This document shows, piece by piece, positions 8,570-17,000 of a stretch of 64,000 bases of DNA (the first letter of the stretch is position 1; each line of letters starts with the position of its first letter). Location of the stretch: assembly GCF_030116705.1 (NCBI RefSeq), contig NZ_JAOTIK010000001.1:6228501-6292500 (forward strand). Reading direction: 5' to 3'. The position numbers were made by a program, and so were the translations under genes. The notes beneath the pieces were generated by a model. The model was not told the DNA's origin and did no database searches. It saw only the letters and a program-made list of their open reading frames with translations. Origin of the DNA: Streptomyces sp. ML-6. GTDB taxonomy: Bacteria; Actinomycetota; Actinomycetes; Streptomycetales; Streptomycetaceae.

Positions 8570-10357
8570 ATGACCTCCCGCCTCCGCCACCACGACGGCA
8601 CACCGTTCCGCGACCTCAACCACAACGGCACCATGGAGCCCTACGAGGACCCCCGTCTGCCCGTCGACGAACGCGTCGAGGATCTCCTGGCCAGGATGAC
8701 CCTCGATGAGAAGGCCGGCCAGATGTGCCACGGCCGGATGGCGGCCGGCGACAACGGCTTCATGCCGTCCGGCGCCGACCTCATCGCCGACCGCCACATC
8801 ACCCACTTCGCCATGGTCCAGGTGCCTTCCGCCGACGCCATGGCCACGTGGAACAACCACGTCCAGGACCTCGCCGCCGCCACCCGCCTCGGCATCCCCG
8901 TAACCCTCTCCTCGGACCCCCGCCACGGCTTCACCGCCAACCCCATGACCGCCCACACCGACGGCGGCTTCAGCCCCGGCCCCGAACCGATCGGCCTGGC
9001 CGCCACCGACGACCCCGCCCTCGTCGAGGAATTCGCCGGGGCCATCGCCCGGGAACTGCGCGCCGTGGGAATCCGCGTGGCCCTCCACCCGATGGCCGAC
9101 CTCGCCACCGAACCCCGCTGGGCCCGCATCAGCGGCACCTTCGGCGAGGACGCCGACCGCGCCGCGCGGATGCTCTCCGCCTACATCCGGGGCATGCAGG
9201 GCGACACCCTGGGGCCGGACAGCGTGGCCTGCATGACCAAGCACTTCCCCGGCCACGGCCCCCAGGCCGGCGGCGAGGACTCGCACTTCGCCTACGGCAA
9301 GTACCAGGCCTTCCCCGGCGACAACCTCGAATACCACCTCAAGCCCTGGGAAGCCGCCTTCGCCGCCGGCACCGCCCAGGTCATGCCCTGCTACTCCATC
9401 CCCGCCGGCAGCGGCCTCCCGGAAGTCGCCGCGAACTTCAACCGTGAGGTCATCACCGGGCTCCTCCGCGGCCGCTATGGATTCGACGGCGTGGTGTGCA
9501 CCGACTTCAACTCCCTCAGCGGAATGGAGATCCCCGGCATCGTCCAGCTCCCGCCGCGCAACTGGGGCGTCGAGCACCTCTCCCTCGCCGACCAGGTCCT
9601 CCTGCAGCTCGACGCCGGTGTCGACCAGCTCGGTGGCGAGACCCGCCCCGACTGGATCGTCGAAGCCGTCCGCTCCGGCGCCGTCGACGAAGCCCGCATC
9701 GACACCTCCGTGCGCCGCATCCTGCGGGACAAGTTCCGTCTCGGTCTCTTCGACGACCCCTACGTCGACGTCGATGCCGCACGCGCCCTGGTCGGCGCAC
9801 CCGAGACCCGCCGACTGGGCCGCCACGCACAGCAACGCTCCCTCGTCCAGCTCACCGAACGCGCACAGGTCCTGGCGGAACTGCCTTCGCAGCCCGCCCT
9901 CTACGTCGAGAACGTCGTCCCCGAGGTCGCCGCCCGGTACGGCCGCCCCGTCGCGCGACCGGAAGAGGCCGACCTCGCGGTGCTGCGGCTGACCGCACCG
10001 TACGAGGCCAGGGAAGGGTTCCTGGAGCAGCACTTCCACGCCGGTTCCCTGGAGTTCCCGGCCGCAGAGCTGTCCCGGTTGCAGGCGCTGTGCGAGACCG
10101 TTCCCACCGTTCTCGACGTCCACCTCGACCGGCCGGCCGTTCTCACCGGGCTCGACACGGCAGCGGCCCTGCTCGTGGGCAGCTTCGGCGCCGACGACGA
10201 CCTCGTCCTCGATCTCGCCCTCGGCCGCTCGGTGGCCCGGGGCTCCCTCCCCTTCGACCTCCCCTCCTCGATGCAGGCCATCGAGAACTCCCGCGAAGAC
10301 GTGCCTTTCGACACTGCCGAACCGCTGTTCCGCTGCGGGCACCGGGCCACTGACTGA
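8570..10357 (+). CDS. Glycoside hydrolase family 3 protein (beta-glucosidase-like)
   Basis: A 595-residue GH3 enzyme without signal peptide. The N-terminal part begins with the family pattern PVDERVEDLLARMTLDEKAG. KHFPGHG starts at K224, and the nucleophile is expected at D312 in GVVCTDFNS. A second alpha/beta domain follows; no fibronectin-III domain is evident, which is short for BglX-type enzymes. ATG 8570 has AAGAAAGG with 7 nt spacing. It is the last gene of the GntR-controlled operon, 41 bp after the sugar MFS. It probably hydrolyses an imported beta-linked sugar; GH3 covers glucosidases, xylosidases and N-acetylhexosaminidases, so the exact substrate is open. Confidence 0.9.
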   Translation: MTSRLRHHDGTPFRDLNHNGTMEPYEDPRLPVDERVEDLLARMTLDEKAGQMCHGRMAAGDNGFMPSGADLIADRHITHFAMVQVPSADAMATWNNHVQDLAAATRLGIPVTLSSDPRHGFTANPMTAHTDGGFSPGPEPIGLAATDDPALVEEFAGAIARELRAVGIRVALHPMADLATEPRWARISGTFGEDADRAARMLSAYIRGMQGDTLGPDSVACMTKHFPGHGPQAGGEDSHFAYGKYQAFPGDNLEYHLKPWEAAFAAGTAQVMPCYSIPAGSGLPEVAANFNREVITGLLRGRYGFDGVVCTDFNSLSGMEIPGIVQLPPRNWGVEHLSLADQVLLQLDAGVDQLGGETRPDWIVEAVRSGAVDEARIDTSVRRILRDKFRLGLFDDPYVDVDAARALVGAPETRRLGRHAQQRSLVQLTERAQVLAELPSQPALYVENVVPEVAARYGRPVARPEEADLAVLRLTAPYEAREGFLEQHFHAGSLEFPAAELSRLQALCETVPTVLDVHLDRPAVLTGLDTAAALLVGSFGADDDLVLDLALGRSVARGSLPFDLPSSMQAIENSREDVPFDTAEPLFRCGHRATD

Positions 10358-10430
10358 TGGCGCCGGTGCCGCCGGACGGGCAGGGATCGGAGCTTCCGAC
10401 GGCCATGCGGCTGGGAAGTGCGAGGGGCGA

Positions 10431-10775
10431 GCGGATCTCGTGGATCTGGACTTCCTCGGGATAGGAGATCAGCCGACCGGCGAGCTGAACCTCGTTGTGT
10501 CCCACGGTGTCCCCGCCCTTGAGCCGGAGCAGCTGGAGCGACCCTGCGAGACCGGCGTGGTCCTCGCGGTCCGTGGGCATCCCTTGGATCGCCACGTTCC
10601 GCCGATGGCCGACCTCCAACAGGTGTTCGAGCTGCTTCCGCATCGCCATGGTGCCCCCGATAGGGCGCCGCAACGTCCCCTCTCCCTGAATGAACCTGAA
10701 TGAAAGCGAAGACGGAGCGGGCTGCCGGTCGAAGATCCCCTGACGTGCCGGCCGTGCGGCGACAAGCCGTTCCAC
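10431..10775 (-). pseudogene. Remnant of an XRE regulator, DUF5753 C-terminal domain
   Basis: Read on the minus strand from 10775, the frame encodes RLVAARPARQGIFDRQPAPS, then LRRPIGG, LEHLLEVGHRRNVAIQ, HAGLAGSLQLLRL and GHNEVQLAGRLISYPEEVQI. This is the DUF5753 domain of the XRE-family regulators abundant in Streptomyces. The N-terminal helix-turn-helix half is missing, and recognisable similarity stops after EVQIHEIR near 10431. The frame runs on toward 10143 only as a shadow of the glycosidase gene. It is therefore a broken fragment. Such regulators normally lie beside a DUF397 gene and an ATP-binding gene, and a fragment of the latter abuts this one. Confidence 0.75.
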
Positions 10776-10868
10776 CTCCTCCTCGTCGAAGCCCTGTCCA
10801 CCCGCTGGGGGACCACCGGCGGCGACCCGTGCACCAAAACCGTCTGGTGCGAGGTCGCCCTGCCCTGA
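10764..10868 (+). pseudogene. Remnant of an RsbW-like ATP-binding protein, C-terminal end
   Basis: The last 34 codons before TGA 10866-10868 read KPFHLLLVEALSTRWG, TTGGDPC and TKTVWCEVALP. This is the C-terminal end of the HATPase proteins that accompany XRE-DUF5753 regulators in Streptomyces (usual form: LLLVEAL..RWGV....GKTVW). No upstream part is present, since similarity disappears before 10764. The fragment is back to back with the DUF5753 remnant. Both look like the two ends of one old regulatory cassette whose middle was deleted. Confidence 0.6.
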
Positions 10869-10903
10869 GCGTCACGCGATCGTCACGGCGGAATCACGGT
10901 CGG

Positions 10904-10909
10904 TAGGGT
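10904..10909 (+). promoter_or_regulatory. Candidate -10 element for the Wadjet operon
   Basis: TAGGGT matches the streptomycete -10 pattern TAGRRT and lies 87 bp before the jetA ATG. No good -35 hexamer is visible; two GTCACG copies (10871 and 10882) lie in that region. If this is the promoter, the 10-bp repeats at 10927-10966 would be in the transcribed leader. Confidence 0.35.
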
Positions 10910-10926
10910 GAGGAGGTCGGGAAGGC

Positions 10927-10966
10927 CGAAACGATCCGGAACGACTCGGAACGATCCGGAACGACG
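10927..10966 (+). repeat. Four 10-bp direct repeats in the Wadjet leader
   Basis: Four head-to-tail units of consensus CGGAACGATC (CGAAACGATC, CGGAACGACT, CGGAACGATC, CGGAACGACG) end 29 bp before the jetA start. The period of about one DNA helix turn would put each copy on the same face of the duplex. This could bind a regulator or shape the mRNA leader. Confidence 0.6.
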
Positions 10967-10995
10967 CAAGCGCGAGGGTGGGGGCGACGAATCGC

Positions 10996-12783
10996 ATGGT
11001 CATGCTGGAGGACGGCGACCGGGGGAGCGCACGGGACCGGCAGCCGGTCCACGAGCGGAACCGGGAGGCGGCCGGCCGGGCCCCCGCTTCGTCCTCCGTC
11101 GGCTACAGCCCCTTCGCCCACCTCACCGCCCCCAACGCTCCCCTCTACCGGCAGGTGATGCGCACCTTCCTCGCCGCCAAGGAACGGTTCGCCGTGCACC
11201 TGCGGCCGGAGGACGTGCACGCCGCCCTGGAGGCGGAGAGCCGGCCCGCCGATGTCGAGGCGGTGACGAAGGCGCTGGACAGTCTCGTCGGCTGGGGGAA
11301 CCTGCGGGCCGATCCGGACCACGCGCGGGTGACGGCGGTCGAGGACTTCTACCGCCGGCGGTTCATCTACCAGCTCACACGGGCCGGTGAGGCGGCCGAG
11401 GCGGCGCTGGGGGCGTACGACGAGGTGCTGGGGCGGCGCGGGGAGCTCCAGGCGGTCGCGCTGCACGACATTGTCACGCAGCTGCGGGCGCTGCTGGTGA
11501 TCGCGGCGCAGGACGAACCGGACCCGGCGAAGGCGTACCTCGCCCTGTCCGTGCTGACCACGCGTTTCACCGACCTCGCCGACAACGCCCGTGCCTTCAT
11601 GGGATCGCTCCAGCGCACCATCGATCTGCACGACATCGAGGTCGAGGCGTTCCTCGCGTACAAGGACCGGCTGATCCAGTACCTGGAGCGGTTCATCCAG
11701 GACCTGATCACCCTCGGCGGACGGATCGCCCTGCTGATCGGGGAGCTGGAGGACCAGGGGCGGGTGGGGCCGCTGCTGCGGATCGCCGCCGCCCGGGAGG
11801 CCGTCGACGCCTCTCCCGACGACGCCGAGCACGCGGAGGCGGTGGCGTACGAGCGGTGGGCGGACCGGTGGTCCGGGCTCGCGCAGTGGTTCGTCTCGGG
11901 GGAGGGGCGGGAGTCGCAGGCCCGGCTGCTGCGGGGGCGCGCACTCGGATCGATTCCACAACTCCTCGCCGTCGTACGGCAGTTGAACGAGCGACGGGCC
12001 GGGCGGTCCGACCGTTCGGCCGACTTCCGCACGCTGGCCCGGTGGTTCGCCCAGGCGCCGGACGACGCGGCGCGGCACCGGCTGTGGCGGGTGGCGTTCG
12101 GGCTGTATCCGTCCCGGCACCTCACCGTCGACGGCGACACCCTCGCCGAGCGGACGGCCGCGCCCGAGCCGCCCTCGACGCCGTGGGCCGGGGCGCGACC
12201 GCTGCGGGTCAGCCCCCAGCTGCGCCGCACCGGCAGCTACGAGCGGCGTGGCAAACCGCGCCGGGTGGCCGACCGGGGAGAGGCGAAGCGCAGGCTCGCC
12301 GAGATCGCCGCCCAACAGGCCGAGGAGGTCAGGGCGGCCCGGGAGCGGCTCGCGACGGGCGGGCCGGTGCGGCTGTCCCGGCTGGGGGAACTCGATCCGG
12401 TCGCCTTCCAGCTGTTCCTGCGGCTGCTCGGCGACGCCCTCGCCACCTGGCGGCCGGAGACGACGGCCACCGCGGCCACCAGTGGGGACGGCTCCATGGA
12501 GATCCGGCTGACCGCGCTCGACGACGGTTCGACGGCCGAGGTGCGCACCCCCGACGGGGTGTTCAGCGGGCCCGACCACCTGATCGACATCATCGACCTC
12601 ACGGAGGAGATCCGGTTCGGGCCGCCCGCCGGGCTCACACCGGCGTCGGCCGAAGCCACATCCACCGAAGCCGAGTCGGCCGCACCCGTCGCGTCCGCGT
12701 CGGCCGAAGCCGAAGCCGAAGCCGAACCCGCATCCGCCTCCGTCGGAGCCGGGACGGTCGCGGGGCCGGGGGAGGGGCGGTGA
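10996..12783 (+). CDS. jetA: Wadjet type II subunit JetA (TIGR02677 / DUF2397)
   Basis: A 595-residue protein starting at ATG 10996 (a second ATG is two codons on). The N-terminus (GYSPFAHLTAPNAPLYRQVM) and helical middle part with YQLTRAGEAAEAAL match the TIGR02677/DUF2397 family. In type II Wadjet this subunit occupies the place of the MukF-like kleisin that bridges the SMC dimer. From about residue 550 the chain is low-complexity Ala/Glu/Ser. Its stop overlaps the next start as GTGA (12780-12783), so jetA and jetB should be translationally coupled. The family call rests on order and motifs of all four genes together: DUF2397, DUF2398, SMC-like TIGR02680 and Toprim DUF2399. Confidence 0.88.
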   Translation: MVMLEDGDRGSARDRQPVHERNREAAGRAPASSSVGYSPFAHLTAPNAPLYRQVMRTFLAAKERFAVHLRPEDVHAALEAESRPADVEAVTKALDSLVGWGNLRADPDHARVTAVEDFYRRRFIYQLTRAGEAAEAALGAYDEVLGRRGELQAVALHDIVTQLRALLVIAAQDEPDPAKAYLALSVLTTRFTDLADNARAFMGSLQRTIDLHDIEVEAFLAYKDRLIQYLERFIQDLITLGGRIALLIGELEDQGRVGPLLRIAAAREAVDASPDDAEHAEAVAYERWADRWSGLAQWFVSGEGRESQARLLRGRALGSIPQLLAVVRQLNERRAGRSDRSADFRTLARWFAQAPDDAARHRLWRVAFGLYPSRHLTVDGDTLAERTAAPEPPSTPWAGARPLRVSPQLRRTGSYERRGKPRRVADRGEAKRRLAEIAAQQAEEVRAARERLATGGPVRLSRLGELDPVAFQLFLRLLGDALATWRPETTATAATSGDGSMEIRLTALDDGSTAEVRTPDGVFSGPDHLIDIIDLTEEIRFGPPAGLTPASAEATSTEAESAAPVASASAEAEAEAEPASASVGAGTVAGPGEGR

Positions 12784-14036
12784 CCGGGCCGCTCGCCGAG
12801 GTCCTCGACGGCCAGCGCCGGGCCGACCTGCAACGCGCCGCGCGTGCCCTGCTGAAGGAGCCGCTGCTCACCGCCGACGGGCCGTACGCCGACGAGTTCC
12901 GGCTGGTGCGACGGCACCAGGCCGAACTGCGCGAGTGGTTCGAGCGCAACGTCGGCTGGACGCTGCGCACGGACGCCGACGCGGCGCGGCTGCGCAAGGC
13001 GCCGGGCACCCTCACCGATCCCACGCATCCGGCCCGGGAGGCCACCCGGACCGCCCTGCCCTTCACCAGGCGCCGTTACGTCCTGCTCTGCCTGGCGCTG
13101 GCCGCGCTGGAACGGGGCGAGGCCCAGGTGGCGCTCGGCCGGCTCGCCGAACAGATCGTGCTGGCCGCCGCCGATCCCGAACTCGTCGCCGCCGGGATCG
13201 TGTTCACCCTGGAGCGGCGCGACGAACGCCTCGACCTCGCGGCCGTCGTACGACTGCTGCTGCGGGCCGGGGTGCTGCGGCGGGTGGCGGGCGACGAGGA
13301 GGCGTACATCAGCGGGTCCGGGGACGCGCTGTACGACGTACGGCGGCGGGTGCTGGCCGGGATGCCGGCGTCCCTGCGCGGCCCCTCCCTCGTCGAGGCC
13401 GAGGAGTTCGAGGAACGGCTGGTGGAGATGACGGCGCGGACCGCCCTCGACAGCGACGAGCTGAGGTTCCGTGCGATCCGGTGGAAGCTGACCCGCCTCC
13501 TCCTCGACGACCCGGTGCTCTACTACGACGACCTCACCGACGACGAACTGGCCTACCTCACCCGGCAGCGCGGCTTCATCACCGCGCGGATCGGCGAACT
13601 GACCGGGCTGGTACCCGAGGTGCGCGCCGAGGGCGTCGCCATGGTGGACCCCCTGGACGACCTCACCGACGTACGCATGCCGGAACAGGGCACGCACGGG
13701 CACGTCACCCTCCTGCTCGCCCAGTACCTGGCGGCAGCCGGGCGGCCCGTCGCACCGGCGGAGCTGGCGCGGCGGGTGCGCGAACTCGCCGCCGAACACG
13801 GCGGGTTCTGGGCGAAGTCGGCCAGGGAGCCGGGCGCCGAACCCGTACTGGTGGCACAGGCCCTGGAGAAACTGGTGGCCCTGGGGCTCGCCGAGCACAC
13901 CGAGCAGGGCGTCGTGCCGCGGCCGGCCCTCGCGCGGTACGCGGTCGGCGAAGCAGTCGTCAGGGAACCGGCCGCACCACCGAACCGTCCGCACCCTCCC
14001 ACCGCACCGCACACGAACGTGAAGGACGAAAGGTGA
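12780..14036 (+). CDS. jetB: Wadjet type II subunit JetB (TIGR02678 / DUF2398)
   Basis: A 418-residue protein with a GTG start overlapping the jetA stop. It is rich in helices and winged-helix-like stretches (for example RLAEQIVLAAADPELVAAG), ends in a Pro/His-rich tail, and has LLLDDPVLYYDDL and LAYLTRQRGFI typical of DUF2398. It takes the place of the MukE/KITE-like subunit, which binds the kleisin and DNA near the SMC heads. Its own stop overlaps the jetC start by the same GTGA device (14033-14036). Much longer open frames in the same stretch are out-of-frame shadows. Confidence 0.87.
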   Translation: MTGPLAEVLDGQRRADLQRAARALLKEPLLTADGPYADEFRLVRRHQAELREWFERNVGWTLRTDADAARLRKAPGTLTDPTHPAREATRTALPFTRRRYVLLCLALAALERGEAQVALGRLAEQIVLAAADPELVAAGIVFTLERRDERLDLAAVVRLLLRAGVLRRVAGDEEAYISGSGDALYDVRRRVLAGMPASLRGPSLVEAEEFEERLVEMTARTALDSDELRFRAIRWKLTRLLLDDPVLYYDDLTDDELAYLTRQRGFITARIGELTGLVPEVRAEGVAMVDPLDDLTDVRMPEQGTHGHVTLLLAQYLAAAGRPVAPAELARRVRELAAEHGGFWAKSAREPGAEPVLVAQALEKLVALGLAEHTEQGVVPRPALARYAVGEAVVREPAAPPNRPHPPTAPHTNVKDER

Positions 14037-17000
14037 ACCGCGCCTCGACCGGGCTCCCGGCCCCCGCCCTCCCCAGCCCCGCCCCCGGCCGGTGGCGGCC
14101 CCTGCGCATCGGGCTCGTCGACCTGTTCCACTACGACGTCGAGGAGTTCTGGTTCCGCGACGGCCGGCTGCTGCTGCGCGGCAACAACGGCACCGGGAAG
14201 TCCAAGGTGCTCGCCCTCACCCTGCCGTTCCTGCTGGACGGGGACCTCTCCGCCCGCCGGGTCGAGCCCGACGGCGACCCGGGCAAGCGGATGGAGTGGA
14301 ACCTCCTGCTGGGCGGTGAGCACCCGCATCCCGAACGGCTCGGCTACACCTGGATCGAGTTCGGACGGCTCGACGGGACCACCGGCGAACCCCATTTCCG
14401 CACCCTGCTCTGCGGGCTGAAGGCCGTCACCGGACGCGGGATCGCCCGCCACTGGTTCGCGGTGACCGACCAGCGGATCGGCGCCGGACTCGACCTGCTC
14501 GACGCGACCGGCACGGCTCTGTCCCGGGACCGGCTCGCGGAGGCCGTCGGCAGCCACGGCATGGTGTACGACACCGCGAAGACGTACCGCCGGGCGGTCG
14601 ACGAGGCCCTTTTCGGACTGGGGGAGCAGCGCTACGGCGCACTCGTCGACCTCCTCATCCAGCTGCGCCAGCCCCAGTTGTCCAAGCGCCCCAACGAGGC
14701 GGCTCTGTCCCGGGCGCTGACGGAGGCGCTGCCGCCGATGGACCAGGCGGTCGTCGCCGACGCGGCGGAGGCGTTCCGGTCGCTGGACGAGGAGAAGGAG
14801 CAGCTGCGGGCGGCGCGCGAGGCGGAGGAGGCGTCGTCGGGGTTCCTCGACCACTACCGGCGCTACGCCCGCATCGCCTCCCGGCGCCGGGCCCGGCTGC
14901 CCCGCACCGAACACGCCCGCTACGAGCACATCCAGCGGGAACTCCTCAAGGCGCAGGACGCCCGCGAACAGGCCGTGGCGGACCGGGCGAAGGCGCAGGA
15001 ACGGGCGGCGTCCCTCGACGAGCACGCGGCGCGGCTGGGCGCGCAGGACGCGGCCCTGCGGACCGGGCCCGGGATGCGCGACGCCCGCGCGCTCGACCAG
15101 GCGGCGGTCGACGCCTCCCGCACGGCGGCCGACCTGACGCGCGCCGAGGCGGACCGGCGGACGGCCGACCAGGCGCACACCCGGGCCCTGGGCCGGCTCG
15201 ACACCGCGACGAACCGGCTGACCGCCGCGCAGGAGGCCCTGGACGACGTCCTGGGCCGGGTGACCGGGAGCGCCGCGGCGGCCCGGCTCGACGCCCCGCG
15301 CACCGAGGGCGCCCCCGTCACCGCGCTGCGCCGCGCGGCGGACGAGGCGACGGCGAGCCGACGGCGTGCCGTCGCCCATGTGGAGGCCCTCGCCGAGCGC
15401 GCCGAACGGGCCGGGGAGGCGCACAACGCCGCCCGGCTGCGCGCCGACGAGGCCGACGAGGAGGTGGTGCACGCCGGAGAACTGCTGGCCCGGGCCGAGG
15501 AGGAAACCGCCCAGGCCGGGCGGGCGCTCGTCGCCGCCGTCCGGGAGCACCTGTCCGGGTGCGCGGAGCTGCGGCCGGCCGGGCTGCCGGGAGTGCTCGA
15601 CGCGGTGCAGGAGTGGGCGGGCCATCTGAACGGCCCCCATCCGGCGCTCGTCGCCGCGGCCGGAACCCACCGTTCCCTCGCCGCCGGCCTGGCCGACCGG
15701 GCCGCCGCCCTGACCCACCGCGAAACGGCGACGGCGGAACGGCAGCGGCTGGTGGCCCAGGAACTGACCGCGCTCGAAGCGGGCGGACAGCGGGGCCCCT
15801 CCGCCCCGTACACCCGCACCCCCGATGTCCGGACCCAAGGCGCCGGGGCCCCGCTGTGGCGACTGGTCGACTTCCGCCCGCACGTCACCGGGGCCGAACG
15901 CGCCGGACTGGAGGCCGCCCTGGAGGCGTCGGGGCTCCTCGACGCCTGGGTGCGGCCGGACGGTTCCGCGGTCGCGGCGAACGGGCACGACGTGCTCCTC
16001 TCGCCCGTGGACGCGCCCGGCGGGAACGGCCTCGACCAGGTGCTGTGCCCGGCGGTCGACCACGCCGACGCGGGGGCCGCAGCCGTGGGGGAACGGACGG
16101 TCCAGCACCTGCTGGCCTCGATCGGGCTGGCGGGCATCGGGTCGGCGGGCGGGAACGGGGTCGGGCCGGCGGGCATCGGGTCGGCGGGCGGGAACGGGGT
16201 CGGGCCGGCGGAGGACGCCCGGTGGGCCGGGGCCCACGGCACCTGGGTCGCCACGGACGGGAGCTTCCGCGTCGGCGCGCTGACCGGGAGCTGGGCCAAG
16301 GACAGCGCCCAGTACGTGGGGGAGGGCGCGCGGGAACAGGCGCGCCGCACCCGGATCGCCGAACTGCACGTCGAACGGGAGAAGTTGGAGGCGGAGCGGG
16401 AGCGGCTGGCCGGGGAGCTGCGCGCGGTGGCGGGGCGCCGCGAGGTGCTCGACGCCGAACTCGCGGCCGTACCCGGCGACGACGAGCTGCGCCACGCGCA
16501 CGCCCGGGTCACCGCCGCGACCGACGCGGTCCGGCGGGCCCGTGCCCGGCAGCGGGAGCGGGCCGCCGAACTCGACGGGGCGGCCGGGGAAGCCGAGCGC
16601 AGAGCGGCCGAACTCGACGAGACGGCCACCGCCCTGCACCTCCCCGCCGACCGGGAGGCACTGGCCGTCGTGCGCCAGGCACTCGCCGATCACACCGCCC
16701 ACCTCGCGGAGCTGTGGCCGGCCCTGCGCGAGCGCACGGACGCCGAGCACGCGGTCACCGGCGACCGGGCCGAGACCGAGCGGGCCGAACTCCGCGCCCT
16801 CGAACTCGCGGAACGCGCGGCGGAGGCGGCCCGCCTGGCCGCCTCCGCGGACGAACACCTGCGCACGCTCCGCTCCACCGTCGGCGCCGCCGTCGCCGAA
16901 CTCCAGCGGCGGCTGGAGGAGACCGCGACCGCCGCCCGCGCCTGCGCGGCCGAACAGCAGCGGGCCCAGGCGGACATCCGCGACGCGGACCGGCGGGCCG

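Noticed and set aside
10440..10703. Plus-strand frame of 87 codons after the glycosidase
   Set aside because: It is the complement of the recognisable DUF5753 remnant on the minus strand.
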